From NCBI GenBank assembly GCA_030272585.1, contig BSYQ01000006.1, positions 2,381,001 through 2,445,000 on the forward strand: a stretch of 64,000 nt of DNA. The letters run 5' to 3'. Positions 38,901 through 49,095 of this stretch are shown one piece after another. Made by a program: the position numbers and the translations under genes. A model generated the notes under the pieces. The model saw nothing but the letters and a program-made list of their open reading frames with translations, made no database searches and had not been told where the DNA came from. Origin of the DNA: Bryopsis sp. KO-2023. Its lineage: Eukaryota; Chlorophyta; Ulvophyceae; Bryopsidales; Bryopsidaceae. How positions within the stretch are numbered: position 1 is the first letter of the stretch; each line of letters starts with the position of its first letter.

Positions 38901-41786
38901 TACATCGCTCCTCCCTGTGTCAGTAATGATTCGTTCCCACTTTGAACAGGAGCACCCTGTGAAAAAAAAAAGCAACACAGCCAAAATTGCAGAAAAAAAA
39001 AGCATACAAAAACAGAGGAAAACTTTTTTTTTCGAGCGGATTTTTCGAGAGCAAATCTGCCTTATGTGCAGTACCGGTTAGGTACCAAATACAGACGATA
39101 TCAAGAAAACACATCAGCCTCACCAAAATCTCGGCGGCTCCACTGTTGTATGCAGCATTATCATTGAATAGGGAACCTTCAATGAGAATTCGAGATATTT
39201 CAGCAGAGAAAAGGGCACCACCAACTTTCTGGCCTGTATTGCACCTCTCGCCAGGTAACGGCTTCCAGAATATATTCTCTGTATCCTGGCACCAAGAAAT
39301 CCACACCAACTTTGAATATTGCCCAACTAATATGCACTACCAGTCCTTGCAAGCCTCGGAATCTAAAAAAGGCTCAAAATAGGTCAAAATAGGCCTAAGG
39401 GGTCAGCAGTAAGTTCATGCACATTTACTTGCAGAAGGCCTTAAAAAACAGCAATATCTCAGAAGTATTTCGTCAAAACCACAAGGCCTTTCTTGCAAGA
39501 AAGCACTGGTGTCCATTGATTGAGAAGTTCAACCCACCAGATTTTTCTCTGGTTTATGGACTGGGCATGCTACCACATTTCCTAAGAACTTCGACCTGGA
39601 AATGTTCAACTCATTCATCCGACCACAAAACAGGGCGCCCCCTGCTACTCCAGCTCTATTTTTGGAAAGTGTGACACCCTTGAAGCTGGCTGATGTCCCA
39701 TTTTCGAGCAAAGCGATAGCCCCTCCAAGGGGGTCAAAGCTTCCAGATGGTTTTTGATGATTCACTGCATAATTGCTGTGGAATTCGGTGTCCTCCACAT
39801 TCAACAAGGCTAAATTCGGTAGAGCACTCTGGAAAAAGAAAAAACAAGGCTGTATGAAGACCGTGAAACATCGACCGTAATCAAAATCAAAATCAACAGT
39901 AGAATTTTCTTGGGCTGTTTTCAAGGGAGGGACCAACTCTTTATGTTGCAGCGTGAGATATGAGTACACGTGGCCTTTAGATTGAGAGAGGGAGAAATCG
40001 ATACCTCGACATAAATAGCTCCGCCCTGATAAGAGTGATTTCGAATGAATCGACTGCCTGTGATGACGGCGCTGGTTCCATTCACTATCGAAATGCCCCC
40101 ACCAACGTTTGATGCAGAATTGTTTACGAATGAAGTTTCCATGATTTCCACTTGCAGTCCAGAACCTACGAAAGAAACCCCGCCACCCCTTCGCCAGTTT
40201 AAATCATCCTCGTATTGCCCATGCACTCGATTTCCGTGTAATGACAAATTAAACATCTTGACAGTGGAATCGATATACCCCTGGAAGGTAAAACAAACAC
40301 ACACACACACACATGAAAAATATGAGAAGTCATAATCACCCTGTGATAACCCTGTGGTCAGAACATGATGGCTCTGCATCAAGGAATAAAGTTTCACATT
40401 GAGGATAATTGCCAAGTGAGATTGCAGAATGTCAAGTAGCATGGGGGCTGGGGTAAGGAAAGGGACGATATGAAAGTGGCAAGATTTAGAGAGAAAAAAA
40501 CAAAATCCACTCGAGGTGACAAGAAGCAGACCTCAGCAAAGATTGCTCCACCGTCATCAAGTGCAGAATTCTCAATGAACCAAACATCGGAAGCATTGAG
40601 ATCAGAATCACGCAAGTACAATGCGCCCCCTTGCTCCATGGCCTCGTTTTCATGAAACGCCGAACCTTGAATTTTCATCATGGAGGAATTGGCAATGGAT
40701 ATCACGCCTCCAAATTTTCCCGTATTGTTCACCGCTGTCAAATTTTTTGCCACAACAGTTGATTGGAGCAAAGACATGCAAGGTGCCCCAGCAGCATTTT
40801 TATTTTGGAAAAAATATAGATTGTTGACTTTGACATTCTTCGAGTTTTCGATCGTTACCAGGGCTGCCTTTGAGTTCAGATTGCATCCCTCGAAGGACAA
40901 AGCCCCCAACGTGACATTGTCTGACCTGGAACGTAAATCCAAATAAAAAAAGACAAGTTAATCGATGTAACAAAACAGCATCTTCAGAGCTACTCAAATG
41001 TCAAGTCGGCCTACAGCGTGTTTTCAAACTGAAACAAGGTCAGGTTTGCATACGTTCCACGGCATGCAATAAAATCTGGTGCATAAAATTCACAACAGAA
41101 CTTTGAGTTTTTTTACAAGATTATTCTGGAAGGACTTGCTGGGATGCATGTAGGTGACGACTCAGAAACCAACATGATCAAAATTGCAATAATAAGCAAG
41201 AAAACAGGTACTCATCATGGAAATCACAGCAGTTGCTCAATGAACCTCAGCAAGCAGACAGACAAACGATGGGAAAACTCACTCAACCTTATGACAAGAG
41301 CTCCCTGATTTTTGCTGTCGACAGCGCATTTGATGGATGCTCCTCCGCCCTGGACTGTAATGGGCTTCGAAATCTCAATAACGCCATCCAGCTGCAGCTC
41401 TGGTATGGAGAAATCCACAACTGAATTGGATGGGCAGCAGTCAAAAAATGTTTGGACATCATTGTTGAGGAGCTTGAGGGCAGACTCATCCAGCTCGAAT
41501 TTATTCCCCTCGTTTCGAAGACCCTTGCATTTCGCACCTGTTTCCAAAACCCAGCACACCGACGAGTCATTAAAAAAACCCATACAAATTCTGGGGAAGT
41601 GCACAGGTGCGGCCTGCCCCTCCCTGGTAGATCCGCCCGCACACCCACTCGCACAGCTATTATTGATGTTTGAGGGTACTCGAAAAATCCAGCCCCCATC
41701 CCAACTGACAAAGGGAACTTGCCCGAGTCTGGCTGCGCATGATAGGATCCGAAAAGGGAGGCGAAGAACAATACTGCAAAGATCAT
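32924..41786 (-). CDS. Giant Pmp-like beta-helix, multi-transmembrane surface protein, copy B (possibly defective)
   Basis: Seventeen exons: 41786-41288, 40925-40532, 40280-40005, 39828-39538, 39362(or 39309)-39124, 38956-38816, 38364-38098, 37966-37826, 37731-37564, 37340-37167, 37092-36934, 36832-35992, 35832-34916, 34836-34486, 34389-34299, 34175-33929, 33716-32924. Domain plan as in copy A: signal peptide MIFAVLFFASLFGSYHA, beta-helix with FxxN/GGAI motifs, Cys-rich module, about eight membrane helices. Two problems. Exon 1 is 2 bases longer than in A (near 41580), so the signal peptide and the following domain lie in different frames. Exon 5 is 1 base shorter, creating TAG at 39327-39329 if the A-type acceptor is used; an acceptor at 39310 restores phase 0 and drops about 18 codons. 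Exons 6 and 8 are internal duplicates (GGAMYLRKV / GGAVFLRKV). It may be a pseudogene, use alternative splicing, or contain assembly errors. Confidence 0.75.
38098..38956 (-). repeat. Internal exon duplication in gene B
   Basis: Exon 6 (38956-38816) and exon 8 (37966-37826) are both exactly 47 codons and share DISIVESNFTKNQA / EISIVESNFTKNQA and GGGVFV. Gene A has one equivalent exon (28390-28250). Exon 7 (38364-38098; IVGSILEGNNATGNSIYSDG) has no equivalent in A. All three are phase 0-0 and so freely insertable. Confidence 0.85.
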
Positions 41787-41946
41787 TGCCCCACGGACAT
41801 TCCACGAGGCTGGCTTCGAGGCGAGCGAGAATCGAACGACCTCCCAGACCTGGGCGTTCTTTTCAACCCTTGTCTATTATCGTCCTGGTGCATTGGACGA
41901 TGTTGCCTTGGTTAACTGACAAGTGTCACTCTTCGCAATCCGTCGC

Positions 41947-41964
41947 GCACGTGACCACGCCGCC
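41947..41964 (-). promoter_or_regulatory. Conserved G-box-containing promoter element, gene B
   Basis: The same GCACGTGACCACGCCGCC as in the gene A promoter, again about 160-170 bp upstream of the start codon, here followed by extra GCC triplets. Confidence 0.5.
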
Positions 41965-42020
41965 GCCGCCGCCATCCTGTGTCATATGCTGCCGAGGTTT
42001 GAGTTCGAGTTTGAGGGGGT

Positions 42021-44052
42021 AGGGATTGATTGATCGAAGAATTAGATCATCTTCAGTCGTATGTGTGCAGCAGAAAGAAGGCTGCTGCCTGTCTGAGAAT
42101 TTTTTGATTGAATTTTATGCACTGCCTTTGTTTCTCTTGTGAACTGATCTGTGTTTTGACCCAAATTCCTTTGCAAGCCCACGAAAAAGAATGGACTGGA
42201 ACCAGATTTTGCTTCAAATTGAACTGCAATGACTATGGAAGTGGATTTAGTGGCGTTGATCTTGGGAAGTGAGCCAGTCATGCACGTCCATCCTCCAACT
42301 TCATCCTCCTCAGCGAATCCAGAATGAAGGTAGCCACACTCGCTGCCCAAATCTTTTAAAAACGGACTCTGATTGGTTGGCAGACCCTGGTGCCCTTTTT
42401 CGCCCTCGAATGTGAATCCTGTTTCTTGACACCTGAATTCTGTGCTTTTCTTAAATGAGGATCTTATCTGCATCAGACCTGAACGGCCAATGGAGAGATA
42501 AAGCTCCTAGCTCCGGTGACGTCTTCTAAGAATTAACTAGGGTCTGATGCAAAATGGGTATTTTTTCAAATCAGCAGCAATGTGAATGCACAGAGGGCAA
42601 CCTGTTCAGTGAAAATAAAACAGCCAATGGGTGGGAGGAACTGGAAGGTGATTCAAAGTGTTTTCAAACCAAGGTACCCTTTTCGGTGTGGAAAAAGTGG
42701 TGATGGATGGGTCCTTGGACGATTTTATCAACCGACAAAAAACAACAAAGTGGTATCGATGGAAAAGTGGGGAAAAAAACCAAGGCAAAATGAGTTTCAA
42801 GGATTTTTGCACTCTTCCATCATTTCCGCCGAAAAAAGAAAACTCCAAAAAGAGGAAAGTTGATGGAAGACGTTCAAATTCCAAGGGGGAACAAGAAAGC
42901 AAAAAAAAAACATCGGTTGGCAGACTCATTTTTTTCAAGGGGGTTTGCTTCATTTTTGGTTTGGGGAAAGGGGGAGGGGGGGGGGGGGGGGGGTTGATAC
43001 AGGATGAGTCAGAAAAAAAAGTAGCATTCACCAACTAATGACGCTTACAACGAGACAGGGTGGAAATCGAGACTTGTTGCTTTTGAGTAGGGGTCCTGTT
43101 TTGCAACATTTTGAGGGTCTTATTCGGATTCTCTCCTCGTCCAGCTGGAATATAGGTCAGACACACACAACTAAGTTTCCAACCCTTTTCCCCACACCAG
43201 AATATCTTCCTCATTTGTGATCTGTTGATGAGAACTATTCAACACTCCACTGGGATTCCTATGTGAGCTACAACCGCAACTGCAACAGAACCCAAAGCCC
43301 AGTTCGATTGGTATGATCAGAGCAACGAAACGAGTAGTAGAACCCGACTCGCCGTTCCAAATTTCTCCAGATGCTCTTCCAATTACGGGCGATTGATCGA
43401 CACAGTCTGCTGTGCACACACACCTGCGCCTCTGAAAAACATCCACTTCCCACAATCTGCACGCCGCCACCAGTGTGGAAGCAATGCTGTGACATAACTT
43501 TCTCTTTGTGTGTTCCTATTCCTGGCTGGAACTTCTCTTTGTTGAAGGTTACAGGCCAGAGGTGCAAGCACCTCTTTGCCCCAAACGGTGTCAATCAATG
43601 GTGTGGAACAAAAGGGATATCGAGACGTTGACTCGAACGAGCGTGGATTTCGTTTTGGGAAGGGGAAGATGTGGATCGTATAATTGCGAGTGGGGAGGAA
43701 TTAGAAGAGGAAGTCTTGATGTTTCGTTGTCAGCTGAGGGCGGTGCTGTCGAGTAGGTTGGAGCTCTCATTGGAGCCTCACAGTTCCAGTGATCGATTGA
43801 TTGACTGTGACAATGGTTTCATCACCTTACTGGGAATTGCGTCTGCGTTTCGGAAATCATTTTCTGCTACATGTGGATACAACATTCAAAGCGAACTTTC
43901 AAGGGCTGTGTCTGCTGTTGCGATGTGCCCGATCACGGCCTCACTCGAGGTGGCTGCAATCAAGAAGCATTCCTGGATGGGAAAGCAACGAGCGGCATTG
44001 ATCGGAACAAACCCTGTTTTACTGTGGGGGTAGTCAATCAATATCGATCCCT
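42021..44052. other. Spacer without recognisable gene, right of gene B
   Basis: Frames at 42042-42473 (-) and 43671-44033 (+) are open for about 120-140 codons but show no domain I can name. A near-pure G tract lies at about 42966-42994. A stretch at about 42066-42115 (CTGCTGCCTGTCTG then GAATTTTTTGATT) recurs at about 53930-53985. Short inverted copies of GCATCAGACC flank 42470-42550. Confidence 0.5.
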
Positions 44053-44281
44053 TGTACAGGAAGGTATGAGGTTCAGGCCTAGGTCAACCGACACCAAGAG
44101 GCGTTCTGAGACTGACAAAAAGGCACTTTTACTCAATCGTTGTCGTTCAACAACGAATTTCTTTGTTCTCAAAACTGCAAGAGTTGAAGGTGTGTTCATT
44201 GCAATCGGAATGCATACACTCCGACCACCAAAATATGCATGCACTGTAGCCAAAGATGCAGTCAACCACCAATTTAAGGGC

Positions 44282-44543
44282 CCCACAACACACAAAAACA
44301 CACACAATTGTGCAAGCAACCAACACACCTACAAACCAACCAACAAGCATGCAAGCAAGCAAAAAAAAGAATAAATAAAAAAACAGCATAACCCCACAAC
44401 ACACAAAAGCACACACAATTGTGCAAGCAACCAACAGACCAACAAACCGACCAACAAGCATGCAAGCAAGTAACAGACCAACAAACCAACCAACAAGCAT
44501 GCAAGCAAGCAAAAAAAAAGAATAAATAAAAAAACAGCATAAC
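44282..44543. repeat. Tandem repeat inside R copy 1
   Basis: Two main units (44282-44393 and 44394-44543), each with CACAATTGTGCAAGCAACCA, AACCAACCAACAAGCATGCA, AATAAATAAAAAAACAGCAT. The second has an additional internal duplication of the ACAGACCAACAAACC-CATGCAAGCAAG part. Absent from R copy 2. Confidence 0.9.
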
Positions 44544-44639
44544 CCGTCTTCCCGGGTGGGAGCGTCCCCCCACCGCCTGAGACCCAGCCTCTGGGCACTT
44601 CCGTCCACACCTTGGCGCTTCTGTCAACGTCTTCAGACG

Positions 44640-44712
44640 TCATGGTTCAGAGGTCGGCTCGAACCCCCGCCGCTTGATTAACAGAGATTCACGTTAAACC
44701 TCTGAACCAAGC
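44640..44712 (-). other. tRNA-like segment of R copy 1 (possible pol III box A/B)
   Basis: The minus strand reads GCTTGGTTCAGAGGTTTAAC, then about 25 bases, then GGTTCGAGCC, resembling pol III box A and matching box B (GWTCRANNC). The T-stem does not pair properly, so this is not a functional tRNA gene. The same segment is at 48808-48880 (+). Confidence 0.55.
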
Positions 44713-45105
44713 GACGGAGGACACGAGCGATGACCTACAGCGAGCTGACAGTTAAACACCCACTTCATTTGATGACTCATCGTTGTCTCAGCACCACCAG
44801 AAACTCGGCACAGACGCAACACGCACAGTGTGTGTCGAAGTGAAAACAATGGCGTGTTGATTCGCACGCAGATGTCTTTGTCGAAACGTGGAGAAAGAAG
44901 TTGAAAAATGGGAACTGCAGAGAAAGTCGGACGAACTTTAAAGTGTGTGGGCAGAGCTGGAGGATTTGGGTTCGGTGCGCAAAAAATTCAAGGCATAAAA
45001 GCACACCGCGCTGCTCCGTGAGCTGAAGGCAATCGATCCATCGACTTGTTTCGACTGCCCAGCATCCGTCGAGCTGCTTGAGTAATTGTTAAAGGAAGGA
45101 GAATA

Positions 45106-45133
45106 TGGGGGATATCCCCCACATCCGGATGTG
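45106..45133. repeat. Two overlapping perfect palindromes
   Basis: TGGGGGATATCCCCCA (45106-45121) and CACATCCGGATGTG (45120-45133) are each perfect palindromes and overlap by two bases. They lie inside R copy 1 but are not obvious in copy 2. Confidence 0.8.
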
Positions 45134-45420
45134 AGAACGAGGGAAACGAATCCAGGAGAGAGCCTCCCGGTGTGAATTTGAGACATCGTCGGGGGTGATG
45201 ACCTTGTTTTTCAATATTTCTGTGCGTTTTTGACCTAGCAGTTTTCTTTTCGAAGAACTTGGAATCACTCAGCAGAATCCACCTCACCATTATAGCTCAG
45301 AAGTGTTCTACCTCACGGATCATTGAAGCAAACACGGGCGTTGCAGTTTTTCCTTTTTTGTATTTTCTATGCAAAGAAAATTTTTGGCTCTTTTCAGTCT
45401 TTGTGTTTGGTGGTTTTCTA

Positions 45421-45476
45421 GCATCGCCGGGGGCGATGGCCTCCTTTTTCTGTGGGTTGTAATTATTGATTAATCG
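45421..45476 (+). mobile_element. Solo LINE 3' tail
   Basis: GCATCGCCGGGGGCGATGGC forms a 7-bp-stem hairpin, followed by a T-rich stretch and CTGTGGGTTGTAATTATTGA. It matches the 3' end of the LINE at 53327-53385 (CATCATAGAGGGTGATGG ... CTGTGGGTTGTAATTATGA). It is an extreme 5'-truncated insertion about 180 bp upstream of the IRG-like GTPase start. Confidence 0.65.
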
Positions 45477-45658
45477 ACTCTTGTTTTCAAGAAATTCTTT
45501 TTATTGCAATGAACATGAATTTTTGCTGGAGACAGTTGTCCATCTCTTCACTGTTTCTATCCTGTCGTCTCAATTGAGATAACCCCCTCACCACACGAGG
45601 TGGGGACACCCAAACAGTCGGATCTGTGAGGACTACAGGCAATAGGTGGAATTTTGTT

Positions 45659-47265
45659 ATGAGCTGGAAGGATTGGGCTGAGACAATCGCTCGATCAACT
45701 GTTGTAGAACAGCAAAAGAAGGCCATCACTCCCCAAATCACGTTCCTGTACGCCCCAAAGATAAGACAAGGAGAAGCTGGCGAGAGGGTAAGTGACGCGC
45801 GCGCTCGCAAAGACCTTTGGCCTTCAAGGGATAACGCGCGTGATCGGTGATTATTTCCGCTATTTCGGACTGCTGGGGACTCCACCCACTACCCGAACCC
45901 GTCAGTGCACTGCTGGGTTTGCCCTGGTGCCCGTCTCAAAAACCTGTGGCACTTCTTAAAATCACTTCCTTTGTTCCTTGTAGAAACAAGTGTTCATCAC
46001 ACACGAAGAAAAACTAATCCTACCGGGGAGTCGTTTATTCAATCTTCAACAATTGTGTTCAACCTCAGGGCGCTTGTTTGGGTGGGGTGTCGAGTTGAGG
46101 ATGGGTCAGGTGAGATCACGGTGCAAATTTTTCAAGGTCGAAATTGTTTTCCTGTGGCGTGTCTCTCCCACCACTGTGCAGCACCTCACCAAACATATAT
46201 CTCACCACTGTGCAGCAAAGTTTCGTTCACAATTCGTTTCGCAACTTTCCAACTTCTGTCCAGGTGTTGTCATTCCCTGCAAGAGCCCCTCCAGTAGCCC
46301 CGGGAGCTATCGTTACAGTTGTGGTGGCAGCTGTCTATCTTCTCTCATATTTCCTCACGAGGAGACCCATGCATGAGCCCGGCCACGTTGATCCAAGCAT
46401 CGAAGAATCTATTCTGGCTGCAAGAGGTGAATGTGGACACAAAGCACATCTCGAAGAAAGAAGAAGAGATAGAGAAGAGCACCCAGTGCCTCCATACTTG
46501 GAAAACTGGCACAATCTTTCCGAGATCAATTTGGCTGTGACTGGTGAGAGTGGGACAGGCAAGTCGAGCCTTATCAACGCACTCATAGGCGGAAACGTGG
46601 CGAAGACAGGGGTCTCCGAGACAACCGAGGTACCCCAAAAACCTTACAAGCTTCCAATTATGGACGAGCTCTGGGCACCCATGGATGTACCTCTGGGCGC
46701 AATCAATCTCTGGGACCTGCCTGGCCAGGGGACTCTTAATTTTCCAGCAGACAGATACATCAGAGACCTCGGAGTCAGGTACTACGATGCCGTCATTCTT
46801 GTTCTCCACAATAGGGTCAAAGAAGCGAATTTAAAGCTGGTCAGGGAGCTTCAAAAGCACAATGTCCCAGTGGTGGTGGTCATCAACAAAATGGATGATA
46901 TCGTGAAGAGTTCAAAACACGACAGCACCAAGCGCAACATGGACGAAACTTTTGAACACGTTCGAGAGAAGTTTACCAAAGACTTCAATCGCGGTGGATG
47001 TGTTGGCATCTCCATGTTCCTGCTCTCCTCCAGGAGGATTATAAAGGAACGGGCTGACTTCATCGTGGTCGGAGCGGACCCAATGAACCGCGAGTGGAAA
47101 GCGTTTCAGTATGCCCTTGTGGACGCTGTGGGGAAAGCTCGAGGTGTCGCTGAACGCCACCTGGAGAGTGTAGCTCAAAGCATGGGGGTTTCTAGAAGAG
47201 CATCAATGCATCAACCAGCTACCGTTCGGGTCTGGGGAAGAACCGCTGATGGACCTCAATCTTAG
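45659..47265 (+). CDS. IRG-like (immunity-related) dynamin-type GTPase with N-terminal membrane helix
   Basis: Two exons, 45659-45787 and 46264-47265, join in phase 0 and give 376 residues. Exon 1 starts MSWKDWAETIARSTVVEQQ and ends at a good donor (GTAAGT). Exon 2 follows the acceptor CTTCTGTCCAG. Residues about 57-74 (GAIVTVVVAAVYLLSYFL) form a single membrane helix followed by basic residues. The GTPase domain has G1 GESGTGKSSLINAL (about 137-150), G3 WDLPGQGT and G4 NKMD. GESG-GKSS-INAL plus WDLPG-GT is characteristic of the p47 IRG family, whose animal members attack pathogen vacuoles. IRG-related genes outside animals are of unknown function, so an immune role is speculation. The C-terminal helical region is short (about 100 residues). 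AIG1/GIMAP or other TRAFAC GTPases are less likely alternatives. Confidence 0.8.
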
Positions 47266-48084
47266 TTGATGGAAGCAAATTCCTTCCTTGCAATGTGGGT
47301 GGTTGCATGGAAGCCACTTATGAATTGGTTAGGAGAGCAGCGTTCTCCTTGTCAACCTTGTAACACCCTCGTTTGTTTTCATGGATTGGTTGGGAATTGT
47401 TGTGAAACAGTTCGGATTCTTTTGTTGTATTTGAATGCATCCAGACATGTGGGTCTCTGTCTCGACTTTTTGAAAAGTCTGGGTGGAACAATCTGGAGGA
47501 TGGAATACTTGTAAGTAATCAATTGATTGCACAAGAAATTTTCAAGCTTTGGGGATACTTTTCAGTGTTGTGCTTATCTATCAAAGCAGGAAAACTTTAT
47601 CCCAACGCGCACAATCACCCCCCTTTTCATGCTCCACTGTTGACATACATCCTTTGATGTTGGTAAGAAGAAACTTTATGACTTGTATTTTTTTTCAAAT
47701 CCTTCTGACACAGACTTGTCGGAGGCGCTAGACAGTCACAAACAACACCTTAAGAAAGGTGTCGAATATGAAGGATGCTGGGATGAAAATTCTACCAACA
47801 GCTTCCATAGCCTTGTTTTACGTTTGAATTCGTTTTTTTTTGGGGGGGGGGGGTGTTGGAGCAATGGAAGAATTTTTCCCAGCAATTTTGAATGTTTTGG
47901 ACTGTCGAGGTCATGTCTCTCCCTACAGCCAGTTTCCTGGACACACCGAGCCCACTCCATCCTCATTTCGATTTGGATGGAGACTATGTATGCATGGTGA
48001 GCGGTTGTCTGGAAAATCGAAACAAAGAAAATGAAGAATCCTATCCAAAAGAGCCCTGCTTGGCAGGAGTGTCAGTGTGTGTGC
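47266..48084. other. Spacer downstream of the GTPase
   Basis: No recognisable gene. It contains a poly-G stretch near 47840 and, at 47960-48055, the first arm of a diverged inverted repeat whose second arm is 49417-49505. Confidence 0.5.
47960..48055 (-). repeat. Inverted repeat arm 1
   Basis: The minus strand here reads TTTTCTTTGTTTCGATTTTC, then CTCACCATGCATACATAGTC, then CCATCCAAATCGA, matching the plus strand at 49417-49505 with few changes. The arms flank R copy 2. Confidence 0.8.
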
Positions 48085-49095
48085 CAAAACATCGAGAAAG
48101 AGAAGGCCATCACCCCCGATGACGCCAGAAAACCAATCGTTTTTCCTCAAATGTTGATGTGGGGCACCCATTATCGAAATCCCAGCGGAGGTCAAAAGCA
48201 GAGTCACACGAGTCGAGCAGAATGAACTGGCGGCGGAGTCAATACACACAGACCCAACGATCCACCGAAATAGCTGTTCCCACCAATATACAAGCCTTAC
48301 ACAAAAGACTGTCCTTCAGTCGTGGAACTTTCCCTTTATAATCGCTAACCCTCTCAACTTCCTAACCGTACCCAGGTCAAACTCAGTTAACAGCGAGACA
48401 GATATCCAAACCAAAACAGTCTCAGCCGACTCATCTAACTGTTTCACCACCACTCCGAACTCCCAGCATCCATACATACACTCAACCAAAACACAAAATA
48501 AAAGAAAAAGAAAGCCAACCCCTTGCAAGAGCGATCGCTCAGACGACGGACTCGACGAAGCCCTGGGCAGTCGAAGCAGGTCGACAGACGCACGGCTCGA
48601 TTGCCCTCTAGCTCACGGAACAGCGCTTTCACGCCGGAGATGTCGACTCCTCCAGCTCTGCCCACGCACTTTTCAGGTTGTCCCACTTTCTCCCCATCGA
48701 ACGGGGTCGAGGTTCTTTTGGAACGTGCACTCGCGGTCGAGTTTCTGGCGCTGGTGAGTCATCAAATCAAGGTGGTACTTGAATGTCAAGTCGCGGTAGG
48801 TCATCGCTCAGGTCCATCCGTCGCTTGGTACAGTGGTTTAACGTGTGCCATTGTTTGCTAGGTAGCGGGGGTTCGAGCCGACCGAGTACTCGAAGGGTGG
48901 GGGGACGCCCCCATCACTAGAGTCGGGGCTATGGGTTTTTTTCCCCATTCACATGGTGGTGTGTTGGGGCCCCTAAATTGGTGGTTAACAGTGCCAGCAG
49001 TGCATTTGTATCGTGGAGTATGTGCATTCCGACTGTGATGAAGTCTGGGTGTCAATTGACCAAGGCCTGAACCTCACACTTTCCTGTACCAGGAG
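48085..49095 (+). repeat. Dispersed repeat family R, copy 2
   Basis: Plus-strand copy of the element at 44053-45225, without the internal tandem repeat but with about 300 extra bases between the CATCACCCCCGA block (about 48108) and the CTGGGCAGTCGAA block (about 48563). The tRNA-like segment is 48808-48880 with GGTTCGAGCC at 48870-48879. The end block GCCTGAACCTCA...CCTGTAC is at 49066-49090. No protein-coding potential recognised. Confidence 0.75.

Larger units (their letters stand above)
32552..42020. repeat. Tandem segmental duplication, copy B
   Basis: Second copy of the block at 22199-31410. It is slightly longer because it retains two extra exons (38364-38098 and 37966-37826) and their introns. 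See copy A for junctions. Confidence 0.9.
44053..45225 (-). repeat. Dispersed repeat family R (tRNA-like core), copy 1
   Basis: Read on the minus strand, this element matches 48085-49095 on the plus strand in the same block order. The blocks are: CATCACCCCCGA; CTGGGCAGTCGAA with AGCTCACGGA; CCTCCAGCTCTGCCCAC; GAGTTTCTGG with GAGTCATCAAAT; TAGGTCATCGCTC; a tRNA-like segment with GGGGGTTCGAGCC; GTGGGGGGACGC; GGGGCCC then AAATTGGTGGTT; ATGCATTCCGA; and GCCTGAACCTCA ending CCTGTAC. Blocks are separated by diverged or unequal stretches. This copy also carries a tandem repeat (44282-44543). No coding capacity seen. I do not recognise it as a named family. Confidence 0.75.

Noticed and set aside
42042..42473. 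143-codon minus-strand frame right of gene B
   Set aside because: No family recognised and no clear splice partners; part overlaps a short dispersed repeat.
43671..44033. 120-codon plus-strand frame
   Set aside because: Open frame alone is weak evidence; no motif, and its end runs into repeat family R.
44282..44543. CRISPR array
   Set aside because: Only two long, unequal, low-complexity units without distinct spacers, in eukaryotic DNA: a minisatellite.
48808..48880. tRNA gene
   Set aside because: Box-B and box-A-like strings are present, but the T-stem and acceptor stem do not pair and the segment is embedded in a repeat with a second degenerate copy.
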